Source of the DNA: Otatea glauca
Taxonomy: Eukaryota; Streptophyta; Magnoliopsida; Poales; Poaceae
Reading direction: 5' to 3'
Assembly: GCA_036346275.1 (NCBI GenBank)
Contig: CM070720.1
Coordinates: forward strand, 9,463,278 to 9,527,277
Length of the DNA: 64,000 nt
Shown: piece after piece, positions 1-10,403 of the stretch
Numbering within the stretch: position 1 is the stretch's first letter
How the letters are laid out: the number at the start of each line of letters is the position of its first letter
Translations under genes and position numbers: made by a program
The notes under the pieces: generated by a model
The model's input: the letters and a program-made list of their open reading frames with translations, nothing else
What the model was told of the DNA's origin: nothing
Databases searched by the model: none

Positions 1-437
1 CAGCACTGACATGACTTTTCTGATACATCCATTTTTCACTATCCATTTGCAATTAAACTACGCATAATAAATTAAGAAAAAACTAGAGTGATAGCTAGCT
101 AGCTATTTCAAATATTGAGACATCATTTTATCACCTTTGCAAAATAGAGGATGGTTTCCAAGATATATAATTTTACTCTTGATACCTTCTTCCCTAGTTA
201 AGAACTTCCAATTCCCTAGTTAGGAGACATACACTTAAAACATCAACAATGATAGCGAATTACCTAATTAATGTAGTAGCTTGCAAATCTTTTGACTTCA
301 ATGAAACAAAATAAGGGTGCAAGCATTAACAAAGTTGACAATTGAATGATCTTAATGAAATGTCTATCTGTTGACCAACTAAGTACGTACCAACAATGAC
401 TCCTAATCTCTAAATAGCATGGGTCCTAATCCCATTA
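1..437. other. AT-rich intergenic DNA, no feature recognised
   Basis: This stretch has no convincing ORF, terminal repeat or RNA gene. It holds a short AGCT-type run near 95-106 and is otherwise unremarkable AT-rich sequence. It may be part of an older, unrecognisable transposon. Confidence 0.5.
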
Positions 438-640
438 GAGGAAATGTGGTTCGAGCAAGCTCCTAAGCTGTTGTACAACTCCAGAGAAAATTTCAGCAGC
501 ATCTCCCTGCTGTTCTCCAAATACACATCTCGACAACAAGTCAAGAGACGTGTGTATCTGGAGAACACCGGGGAGATGGTACCGAAAACTTCTCTGGAGT
601 TGTACAACAGCTTAGGAACTTGCCCGAACCACATTTCCTC
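438..640. repeat. Long foldback (imperfect palindrome) of 203 bp
   Basis: The left arm from 438 (GAGGAAATGTGGTTCG...) is repeated as a reverse complement ending at 640 (...CATTTCCTC). By hand alignment the arms are about 90 bases each with roughly a dozen mismatches and a small bulge; the loop is about 18 bases near 530-548. Both strands therefore read similar small ORFs beginning MWF, which are products of the palindrome and not genes. It could be a foldback MITE or a hairpin RNA precursor. No target-site duplication or canonical TIR family was recognised. Confidence 0.85.
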
Positions 641-712
641 AAACTATCTAAAATACATGGACAATTCGATAGTGCTTGCTTATAAATATACTGTCATATT
701 TATAAACAAACA

Positions 713-3162
713 CCCTCTGTAACACTCTGACACCCCCGTGCCAGAATGTTACACCACAACCATCAAATACTACCAAATTACTAAAAATTTCAGCATGACC
801 TCTACGCAATTAGAGCAAAATAGCACAACAACAAGAATGCTAGCAACTACAACATAACCCTTCAAGCATAAATAATAATGAAGAGCAAATACCACATATA
901 TCAACCATGATATCGTACCTAGAGTGTGGAGCAAGACAAAACGATAACCACACAATATGATCACAACATCACCATAAACACACGAATGATTTAAGATACA
1001 TGAACTTAACAAATTATAACCACTAGGCAACCATACACTCCATACAAGGTTAAACGATCACTAGCGAAACAAAATACATCGCCTTTTAACTACTCAGATA
1101 TCTATGGTAAGTGATAACACATGAATGAAGTAGTGCTAAGCCCTCTCCCAAAATACCGCTCTGGGGTACCTAAAATAAAAATATCACAAAACAAGTGTGA
1201 GTTCATACAACTCAGCAAAGTGTATCGTACAATTACAATTAACTTAAAACAAGAGATTAGAGCAATTCAATATGGTAAGACCTTTGCACATAAGAACAAC
1301 ATCATAACTTAACATTCTTTACTCTTTAACCATGCAATGCACATGCATGCTCATAATGCATATTTTCATAGCAAATACCGGTATCGCTGAGTGCACACCC
1401 GTCGGTGTGCACCCTCATATTCCCATCCAGCCCGTAGAGGGGCCTATCAAAGTAGGTCTTTCATGTCTCACTACGTGTGAGACATAGAGGCCCACTTAGG
1501 ACACATTTTCTGTTATGGATGCATAAATGTGGATGAAATAAATTAAATTGCAGAATGCATTCTTATCATCATGACATATCCATAAGCATTGACATAATCT
1601 TTAAATTCCTACCCTTGGCATTTTCTCATCATAAACAACCTCATAAACATAAGTATACTCATTCTCATGAATATCAACATAATTGAAATTGCTACCAAAT
1701 CAAGCTACAAATCCTTCTATCATTTAATTCACATGATACACTTGCCTCTACCCGCGAGGAGCGGAGTGGTGTGAAGATGAGGCCACTCCCGACGCTACTC
1801 CACCTGAAAGAATATTCGCATGCATTCAAACACCAACACTCACTAACCCCAAAATTCAGCATGAGACCAAAAATAGGATAGCTAGGTTCAAATAGTCATA
1901 ACTTCAGGCAAATAACTTCAAATTTAGTAAACAAATACATTTTTCTAATCTACAGGAAATTTCTTAACTTTCTCTAGTTATTGAAATAATTTAATTCGGC
2001 GTCTAACTAGATATGCACAGCACAAACTTGAAACTGCTGCTAGCAGGAGAAAGTGTTGGACAGCGAACATTCAGATATGCATAACATCTAAATGGCTAAT
2101 CCAAAAATCATGTTCTCAGACTCTAACTTATCTTAAGAATAATATCTACAACTTCTTCTACAGCCAACCTCTCTCGAAATGAGTGTATGAACCTCAAATC
2201 GACTTAAACCTGAACCTAGCACCAACAATAATTTGTTCTGAACAACAGACATTCAAATTAGCATATCTTTTCAATGGATAAACCAAAAATTGCGTTATTA
2301 GGCTATAATTAATCACAAGAGTACAATATATAATTTATTCTACAACCAACCTCTGAGGAAATGAATTTAAATAGCTCAAATCAACAGAAAACCGAAGCTA
2401 TCACAAATTCAAACATAACTCTGAACAGCAAGTAATCACATTCGGAGCAGCAGGTATAAAAAAATTCATAAATCCTAAATGGCTGATCCAAAAATTGAGT
2501 TCTTATACTCTAAATAAACATAAGACTACGATCTACAATTTCTTCTACTGCTAATCCTCTAGGAAATGCCTCGAAAGACCCCAAATCGTAGCTCCAAAAA
2601 CAGGGTTTGCTCAGCCCGCCAAATTTCAGAACTTCCCCCAACTTTAGATCCACCAAATCCACCAACTCCCTCAACCCTAGAACATGCAAATCTAGCAGGA
2701 CTCCCCCTAAAAACAGCCCTCAAGACACCACAAATCCCCAAAAAGAATATTACCTGCACTTGCTCACAAGGGGAAACAAGGAGGAGGAGATGCTGCAGGG
2801 AGGGGCTTGGCTAGGGGCTGGGAGGTCGCCGGCTGGGGAAGGGAGGAGAAGCAGCAGGGAGTACTCAAATGGAGGAGGAAGAAGAGGGAGGAGGCTCCAG
2901 GGAAAGAAGGAGCTCAGTTGGGGCTGCAGGGAAAAAGAAATGCCAGGAGAAGAGGAGAGATTAGGTGCGAGAATGAACTGAGATGTTACATGGGGTTAGG
3001 TGGGGAGAAAATTAGGAAATACCCCCCCCCCACATGGCCTCAAATTAAACCCTGAAGCTCACAGACAAGCCCACCAAACTCCCGAGACCGTCTGCAAAAA
3101 GGGATCCACACCCCGACTGAAATTTCCTTATCCTGGAAAAAGATCTGCGATATTACACCCTC
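713..3162 (-). mobile_element. Solo LTR (718-3157) with 5-bp TSD
   Basis: The segment starts TGTAACACTC at 718 and ends in ...GATATTACA at 3157. The flanking pentamers are identical (CCCTC at 713-717 and 3158-3162), the hallmark of an LTR insertion. There is no internal gag-pol, so this is a solo LTR of about 2.44 kb left by LTR-LTR recombination. Minus orientation is inferred: on that strand it starts TGTAATATCGC and has the order seen in the Tekay-type LTRs of this window, namely AT-rich U3, a GC-rich leader near 2980-2770, then an AT-rich tail. ORFs in 2559-3055 are translations of this purine/GC-rich leader and are not counted as genes. Confidence 0.88.
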
Positions 3163-3621
3163 GAAAGGGAGACCTAGGTTACGTAATATAAGCTCTACAT
3201 TCATCATATTACAGCAACAATAATTTCGAATTAATACAAGAGTACTATAAAGATAATTAAATGGATGTGTGCTTGTCAAATAAAGGGAGTGAAATCTGAT
3301 AGGATACACACAATTCTAGTGCAACCTAAAATCTCTTTGCGATATATTGAAATTACTTAGTGCAAAATCGAAGGGTTTGAAGGAATGCTCGTATTTTGAA
3401 GAAACCGACAAATGAGGGCAAATTGAGGGGAAATATCCTCAAGTTAGGGCTTCAACTTTACCCTCTTAACACCCAACCTCAAGGATTACAAAATTTCTCA
3501 ACCAAGTATTGCTTCCAACCAGAATATGTCGTATTTTTTTGGGTGGCAGCGGGTTTTTTAGCCTCTGGAACAACAACAGAAGAGATTTCACCCCGAGGGT
3601 ATAAATAATCTAGCGAGGCAC
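3163..3621. other. Unassigned AT-rich DNA
   Basis: No ORF of substance, no terminal repeat and no RNA gene is visible. The right part is probably the interior of the CACTA remnant that ends at 3762, but its left end was not located. Confidence 0.4.
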
Positions 3622-3762
3622 ATCACAATCGGTTCTAACATAAGAACCGATTGTGATTATTCTTAACACCCCCTCCTAAGCCATCTATCACAATCGATTT
3701 TTCTTAAAAACTTAAGAACCGAACCAGATGAAGCGATAGTGTTGTACCATTCTATTGTAGTG
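3622..3762. mobile_element. Terminus of a CACTA (En/Spm-type) element
   Basis: The segment ends ...TCTATTGTAGTG at 3762, the reverse complement of a CACTA terminus (CACTACAATAGA). Inside lie subterminal inverted repeats: 15-base arms ATCACAATCGGTTCT (3622-3636) and AGAACCGATTGTGAT (3643-3657) form a perfect hairpin with a 6-nt loop. Further degenerate copies of the CACAATCG...GAACCG motif follow at about 3690-3725. Clustered subterminal repeats next to a CACTA end are diagnostic of this superfamily. The opposite end was not found, so the element is truncated or deeply decayed. Confidence 0.65.
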
Positions 3763-4170
3763 ATGGCGTGAAGGTGGAAAAGTTTTTTATCAATGCTTCT
3801 AAATGTCATCAAATACTTCAACAGCCATTAATGACCTTATTAAGAATAATCCACTTTAATACCCATTAAAACCACTTAATATAACTATTCACTTCCAAAT
3901 CATGCAATTAGTTTTGCTTGGATATGAGGGAAGCCCAATTTCTGCGTTTCCAATGAGGTTGGCTTTAAAAAAAGATTCTACATCCTGAGTCTAGCTCGAG
4001 GCCATCCAGGTAGCAAAACAAGCCTTTAATGGGTTGGAACAAACCTGTTCGGATTGGGTCAAGTCCTAACTGAATGCGGATTATGATCCATGTGGGCTTA
4101 GTACCTTTGTGGATTCCTAATGTAGAGGGTTGATCTCCACTAATGAGAGGCCCTTTATAAGGAGAGGTGT
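3763..4170. other. Unassigned, possibly LTR- or leader-derived DNA
   Basis: No gene is seen. The right half (about 3960-4165) has a promoter-like run ending in CTTTATAAGGAGAGG and could be a decayed retrotransposon LTR. There is no boundary evidence. Confidence 0.25.
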
Positions 4171-4259
4171 CACTACTGCACAATGACTCATTGTAGACGT
4201 TTCATAAACCACATCCCAGACAGTTTTGTGAATTGTGTGTATCAAAGTGCCATTAAACA

Positions 4260-5469
4260 AATTAATTAAGCTAATTAGGCCTCAAATCCTTACCACCTTA
4301 ACATCCACAATAAAGAATTGATAATTGAATTCACTGTTATAACAGAATCTTAATGAATAGATTAAACTCATATTAGTATGCAATCTGATTAGCATTTATT
4401 CAGATTAACATAGTAAAGTCAGTACAGTCGAACCAACAATAGGATTCAATAACAGGCTAACGGAATGAACTAGCCAAACTAACCGAATCAACAAGTGGGG
4501 TTCTGATCAATAGCTTACAGAATGAACTAGCCAAACCAAGTAACTACATACTATCCAATAGCTAGCAGATCAGAATAAAAGTAATAAAACAATACTGATA
4601 GGTGCTAAACAATACAATAACAGTCTTGAATGTTGATCAGACAATAGTGAAATAGATCAAAGCTTCCTAGCATGTAAGACTATTGATTCAAGGCCTTATT
4701 CACATCATTAATTGTTATATTCATCAAATAACCCAAATATCATCATTGAGCAATAGAAAGACTTATTAGCATGCAAGTCTACTGGTTCAAGGCCAAACTC
4801 GCAAAATTAGTTGTTATGATCATTACTTCACGCATTATCATCATCTAGCAACGAGAAGGCAGCAAGGTGGAGTTTCTATGACACAAACAGAAAAGGTACA
4901 AAATGAAAAATAACTGGACTATTTTCAACAGTGTGTATATTACTTTCTATTGCTCATCACAAATTCTAGTCTCTACCTTAAACTAAGATCATATGCATTT
5001 CTTCAAAATCGAAGCAGTGATGGCAAGCCATCATTGCACATATTAAAAATGCAACATATATTCTAACACCAACATACATACCAACCTATGCAAATTTCAT
5101 TAAAAGACCGAAAAATATGATAGTACTTCTAATTTACACTTGAATAGGATGGTGAAGCTAAGTTCCAAGACTATCTAAGAGGTACACCAAGCATAGAGGA
5201 AAATCAGAATTCAGAATCATAGAAGGACAAATCTGACCATATATGCTGCAATCACCAGCGTAAGGCTAGATTCAATTTAGGGACCCTATAAGTATTCAAT
5301 AGTAACAACCTAGCACCAAGAACTAATTACATTTGCATTAAAGATATTTGTTGGATTACGATGGTATACGCATTTGCATGAAAGGCAGATATTCTATGGG
5401 GGGCGGCAGTTGGATGATTTGATAAAGATGTATTGCTGCTGTAAACGCTCTGGTAAAGACCAAGCATAC
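4260..5469. other. Interior of CACTA remnant, no gene recognised
   Basis: This is AT-rich DNA with no ORF above background. It is assigned to the CACTA remnant only by position. Confidence 0.35.
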
Positions 5470-5590
5470 CTGTCTTGTCTGTCTTCTATTAGTTTCTTTC
5501 AAATCTGATACAATAGCGTAGGCGTCAACACTAGCGCAGCCTGTCATTGAGACGTCTTTATCAGCTTGGTTGATGACAACAGAAATATGA
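5470..5590 (-). pseudogene. Possible captured host exon fragment
   Basis: On the minus strand an open stretch of about 35 codons, containing the segment TGCASVDAYAIVSDLKE, ends at 5470 in ACAAGACAG followed by GTATGC, a good plant splice donor. Codon composition differs from the AT-rich surroundings. CACTA elements often carry host gene pieces, and this lies inside one. I do not recognise the parent gene with confidence, and the upstream exon boundary is not clear. Confidence 0.25.
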
Positions 5591-6669
5591 TAGCAATATC
5601 CTTTTCCTTAAATATAAATTAGAAATTAATAGCACGCATTACATTTTGGAACTGTAATTCAATGATAAGAGAAGGAGAAAGCAAGTAAGGAGATATGAAA
5701 AGCGGTAGCAAAAAAGGAGATGATTGATTAGCTGTCTACTGATAAGTAAACAAAGAAAGTAGCATAATGAACAAATCTATAATCATGAGGGGGAAAGAAA
5801 ATGATAACACCACTTCGTGAATGCATCGATGTTGCCAAAATTAATACTAAAGGGTTGCCTGAACAAGGTGTTCTTTCCTGGTCAAAAGGAGAAGTATGCT
5901 AGAAATAAATGTCAATGGAACTATAGGTTATGCGCTATCTATTAATAAGAAAGGATAAGAAACTGTAACATCCCAAAATTTGGCCTATAGTTTCACTTAT
6001 GTGCATTTTGGTGATTTTCTGAAATTATTGGATTTTCTGGAATTTAATTGAATTTATTTTAATTAAGTATATTGAACCTTTGGTGAAAACTAATTATATA
6101 TAGATAAAACTAATATGAAGTTTTGCCAAAAATATTTTATTTGAAATCAAAATGTCACAAAGTATTTATGAGAATTTTCTTGGATTTTTCTTGATATTTT
6201 AATTACCTTAAATGAATTAATCTAATTTCGGGAATTATTTTAAATCAAAAAGCTTTTGAAAAATCGGTGAATGATGATGGGCGAAGCCCGACCTTTGATC
6301 GCATACGTGGCTCACGTTGTTGGGCCCGCTAGCCCGCTTCGTCGCCGCCGCGCGTGCGGACCGTTTGATCGGATCGCGCGGTCCTCTTTTCTCAGCGAAA
6401 CCCTAGCGCGTGAGCCGTTGGATCGAGATCAAGCGGTCGGGATCGCTTCGTGTTGTTTTGGAAAGTTTTGATCGCATCCGTTGATTTTGGAAAGGGCGGA
6501 TCGGATCGTATCGCCCGGGAATCAATCGTGGCCGTTCATCTTGGATCGGACGGTCGTCGGTCATCGTCTCTGATTCGGTTTCCGAGTTCGCCACCGCGCG
6601 CCGTCTCCGCCGCGCGCCGTCTCCGCCGCGGATTGCTTAGGGTTTCCTTCCCTGCGTGCATGCTGAGGC

Positions 6670-6676
6670 TATAAAA
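6670..6676 (+). promoter_or_regulatory. TATA box of element A 5' LTR
   Basis: TATAAAA occurs in the context GAGGCTATAAAAGCC, roughly 700 bp into the LTR and immediately before the GC-rich leader. The same box is at 15594-15600 in the 3' LTR. Transcription start is inferred about 30 bp downstream, near 6700. Confidence 0.7.
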
Positions 6677-7654
6677 GCCACAGCCCGCACTGCGATGTTC
6701 CTCGTCCCCTTGCGCAGCCAGTAGCACTAGCCTCTTCGCTTGTTTCGCAGCCGTCATCGCTCGGGAGCTCGCCGTAGTTGCACAAGCACCGCCGCTAGCT
6801 TTCTCGCGTTCTCCGCCACCGTCAAGCTGCCGTTCGCAGCACCGGTTCCAGATTCAGACTCGTCGCATCGAGCCGCACCGAAGCTGCTACTTCTTCTCGT
6901 CGGAGTCGCACCGAAACGCCGTTCAGGTGGTCTTCTTCCTCCGCTCCAGTGCCAGTCCGCCGCCATGCTGCCATCTTTGTCTCGGAGCTCGGACAGCCGT
7001 TGGATCTTCCGGGGACGTCTCAGATCGTGCGCGTCGCCGTCGCTCATGATGAAACGGCTCGGGTAAGCGTGGACCGTTGGATCAGGTCTGTTCGGTTGAG
7101 ATCACACCGCGTGTGCGTTACAGCAGTAGCCATCGGATCATCGCCCGGAAGCGCACCGCGTGTCGAGCAACGGCACGGGCGGCGTCGCAGCCAGTCCGGT
7201 GTCGTCGCGCGGGGGGCGCGGGGCGCCGTGAGCCGCGTCCACAGTGGACCAGAGGCAGTTCCGTGGACCGGGTCTGTGCGCCAGGTGACGTGTTAGCACC
7301 TGATTGGCTCAGGCTAGGGCTGACGTCAGCGTTGCGCAATAAAAAAAAATTTCAATAGAAAAATATTTCGGGAAAAATCGGAAATCCTATTTTCTGTAAT
7401 TCAGTATTTATTCAAACTTCAAAAGGCTATATCTTTTGCATTTTAACTTGGAATTGAGTGATTCAAATTTCTAAAAATTTGTAAAATCAAGATCTATTTA
7501 TTGTGTAATTTTATTTTATTTTTGGAGTTTGGTTGCTCTCTATTTTGGTCTTTATTTGCTATTTTGTCATCGTTTCGCGTAGACGTTGAACTGCTCGGTG
7601 ATCCGGAGGAAGATTCATCGCTTCAAGACCCAAGCTCAGAGCAAGACCAGCACC

Positions 7655-7672
7655 TACTCCAAGGTAAGTTGT
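7655..7672 (+). promoter_or_regulatory. Conserved splice donor in element A leader
   Basis: CTCCAAG|GTAAGTTG, with the exon ending at 7663, matches the plant 5' splice site consensus. The block is conserved in element B (CGAG|GTAAGTTG, exon ending 55028). In both 3' LTRs the donor reads GCAAGT instead (near 16588 and 63835), the accepted GC-type variant. Plausible acceptors lie directly before the extra-ORF ATG (9399) and before the gag ATG (10403). Confidence 0.55.
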
Positions 7673-9188
7673 GCTTTGATCATGTTGCACCCAATTTCAC
7701 CAAATTGCTATTTTGTCTTTTAAATTATGCATGATATTTTATGTGTATAAATGATTTCAATTAATCTGGGAATTAGATGATATGCATAATTGAATTAAAT
7801 CACCCCTTGTCAATTTTATGCCATGATCTAATTGTCACCCTAGGATGTGGAATTATAGTTGGTTAATATTATTAATCAACATGGGACTAGTTAGACCGTC
7901 GTAGATTGCTTAGCCATGCCACGTCATCACATGTGTCCGAATGTTGTTACTTAATCTTGACTAATGGAATATGGAACAATATTTAAGAATTTGTGTGTCA
8001 TGTGTTGTCAGACAGTGCTATCAAGTTGTCGTGGCGAGGAGATCACACAATATGATTGAAATGTTGGTGGCACGTGGTGCTTGGTAATCAACTGGGGTGG
8101 TAATGATTTAGATTGGGGCAAGTGGCAAGGGGCAGTGTGCCAAGGTGGGCCAGGATTGGCAGGGGTATGTGGAAGTCTTGCCTTAATCACTTTAAGGACT
8201 TAACCTTGCTAGCCTTTGACCTGAGTCTCTCTTGCAACCACATGTCTGGAATGGGACAGCCTAGCTGAATAATTTGTGAAGCCTAGATTTTGGTACTGTC
8301 GTGGTGAATAGTGAGTCCCGGGCTTACGGTTTAACTCACATGGCGCAAGAGGGGGACCCTGTTGTGGTGGTTTAACCCTTCAGTGTTGAAACCTTAGCGA
8401 ACAGTACTGGGTCTAGGTGTAGCATTGTAAAGGCTTTGTTATGATAACTCGCCTTGTTGGTGTTTGGTTGTATCGTGTGGGTAAAGTGCATAACCTCTGC
8501 AGAGTGTACAATCTATTCGAATAGCCGTGCTCACGGTATTGGCAATGCTCGGGAATTACAGTTAAGGGTTAGACTTTTGTTAAACAAAAACTTGTTGGGA
8601 TGGCAGGGTGCAACGGGAGGTGGAAATTGATTTAGGATTGGAAACTTGGTTTACTTCAGAAATGCTGAATCTATTAATTACTGTTATTTGTTTTACTGCT
8701 TTTCAATCTATTTACTGTATTCTTGTTAAATGCCGCTCTACTTCAAAATAGCCATATTAGCCATTCCTTTGGATTAAGCCAAGCATATAGAATATTAGAC
8801 TTGCATTGCTGTGCACAACTATTTTGAGTGCTTTATGTACTCACCCCAACAACAACAACTTCAGAAGAGGAAGAATCTACGCCTTTCGTGGAGGAGGATT
8901 ATATGGATGCGAATGCTTAGGGTCCGAGCCTCATCAGTTGCCTGCGGTGAACTGGGGAGCTGCTACGCTTATTTTTTTTTTCCGCTGCTGCTTATTTGCT
9001 ATTTCTTTTATATGTCCTGTGTGGCAATAATCATGTAAGACAACAGTTACTATTAATTATTAAAGTTATGCTATATTCCGCTGTGTATGACTATGATAGC
9101 ATCTATGTTGAGCCTGTGTGCACTAGCGTGATCCTGGACTAGTGCGGTATACACAGAGGGTCCAGATTTGCAAATTCGGGTCCCGACA

Positions 9189-9215
9189 AAGGTTGTATTA
9201 AAGCCATACTGACTA
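9189..9215 (+). promoter_or_regulatory. Decayed primer-binding site of element A
   Basis: Sequence after the 5' LTR (AAGGTTGTATTAAAGCC) aligns with the intact site of element B (GAGGTGGTATCAGAGC), which matches the 3' end of initiator methionine tRNA. Several substitutions have eroded it here. Confidence 0.6.
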
Positions 9216-9399
9216 TAGGTCTTGGCCCTAGGTAGTTGGTATCTCTTAGGGGTGTCCAAAATTATTTTCTAAAGAAAAAGGTAAAATTGACTAAAATGAA
9301 AATCTTGGCTTATCTCATCCATCTACTCTCATCCTTGCTAAATTACCTTCTTTTCGTTGCCGTTTCGAGTGATCTTATTCAAAATTTTGTTTTGAATAG

Positions 9400-10123
9400 A
9401 TGCCGATCTTCCAGTCCTTCGAGTCGAGGCAGGGTGGCTATGCCATGGAGTTGTGGAGAGTTCTTCAAGTAATTGGAGGCTTCGATCGTCCGCTCTACCG
9501 AGGAAGCAACTGGAACGTCAACGGTGTGCATCAGGGGTTCTTACGCAGTCGACCATCTTCGCCGAGATCGCGGCGAGACCACGGACCGATCCACATCACC
9601 ACTCGGAGGTTCACGTACGAGGCGGGAATTCAGGAAGCTGCCAGACTTGCTCTACGACGGATCTGCCACGACTACGCCTACGAGCTTCGCGACACCATGT
9701 TTCGGCTTCACCCGACAGTGCGAGCGTGCCAGCGTCGACGGATCGTGGAGGGGAGTGTGCTCGTGGTACACCTTGCCGAGTTCGCCATCGCCAGAGGAGC
9801 ACACGAGGACACCGCCAGAGCCGGAGACGATGTACGAGACACTGAGGATGTCCGAGCAAGAGCTTCAGAAGACCCGTGACGCAGCAGCCAGGGTCATCTG
9901 CGAGCTGGAGGAGGCCTTGCAGGTAGCCGAGGAGTTGGCGGACCAGGTCGTCTAGGAGCCTGATGGAGTCGCCGAGGAAGAAGAAGAAGAGGAAGACCCA
10001 GAGGAGCGTGAGTGGGAGTCGGAGGAGCCAGCAGAGGGTCACTAGGATGGGTTCGCACCCATGCCAGCCCACCCTCCGGTGTATGCGCCGGATCAGTCTC
10101 AGCCAGGGTGGCTGGATGAGTGA
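9400..10123 (+). pseudogene. Extra ORF upstream of gag (element A copy, frameshifted)
   Basis: This is the counterpart of the intact ORF at 56780-57493 in element B. It opens with ATG at 9400 directly after TAG, an AG acceptor-like context. The shared N-terminal segment includes GGYAMEL and RPLYRG. The reading frame is lost near 9800, and the C-terminal coiled-coil part (from about 9830, containing ELQKTRDAAARVI) continues in another frame. TAG stops occur at 9953 and 10042, and the frame ends at TGA 10121-10123. The C-terminal segment HPPVYAPDQSQPGWLD is retained. No function is known to me. Confidence 0.75.
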
Positions 10124-10403
10124 GAGTTGGTCTTAGAGTTGTGTTAAGACTCGAGTGCTGAGTCGCGTCTTTAAGATAGTCTTTACCTTTTAGTAGACGT
10201 TAAGGTTGCATGTTTAGTTTGGTTCTTAATTGTTTGCTGAGTGTGCAGTATGCGTTGCAAAGTCCTTAGGCATTGTAAGCAACCATACTAAGTATTAATA
10301 AAGATTATTTAAGTTGGGTTTAACCTATTTCCCCCGCCTTAGAAATTCTTGCATCTTATCTATGCTACATCTGTCTTTCCTAACCCAAGAAGCAATCAAG
10401 CAG
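10124..10403 (+). other. Conserved spacer between extra ORF and gag (element A)
   Basis: This 280-nt non-coding spacer is strongly similar to 57494-57771 in element B. It holds a stem-loop at 10146-10171 (AAGACTC...GAGTCGCGTCTT), an AATAAA at 10297-10302, and near the 3' end a CCTAAC branch-point-like motif followed by CAATCAAGCAG directly before the gag ATG. Together these look like a transcript end followed by a new splice acceptor. Confidence 0.6.

Larger units (their letters stand above)
5964..9188 (+). repeat. 5' LTR of element A
   Basis: It starts TGTAACATCCCAAAATTTGG and ends ...GGGTCCCGACA. Length is 3,225 bp against 3,197 bp for the 3' copy. It contains an AT-rich U3, a TATA box at 6670, a GC-rich transcribed leader (about 6700-7330), a conserved exon-like block ending in a splice donor at 7663/7664, and an AT-rich tail. 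The ORFs it contains are LTR sequence read as codons, and I do not call them genes. Confidence 0.95.

Noticed and set aside
444..722. Pair of similar small ORFs on opposite strands starting MWF
   Set aside because: They result from the palindrome at 438-640; no independent evidence for a protein.
2559..3055. Overlapping ORFs suggesting a small gene cluster
   Set aside because: They lie inside the solo LTR and are translations of its purine-rich leader.
6271..7358. Many ORFs in the GC-rich part of the element A LTR (also 15370-16279, 53944-54727, 62567-63561)
   Set aside because: They lie in LTR leaders, occur in several frames at once, and frames are not conserved between LTR copies.
9611..10072. 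Minus-strand Leu-rich ORF resembling a membrane protein
   Set aside because: It is the antisense shadow of the Glu/Leu-rich coiled coil of the extra ORF.
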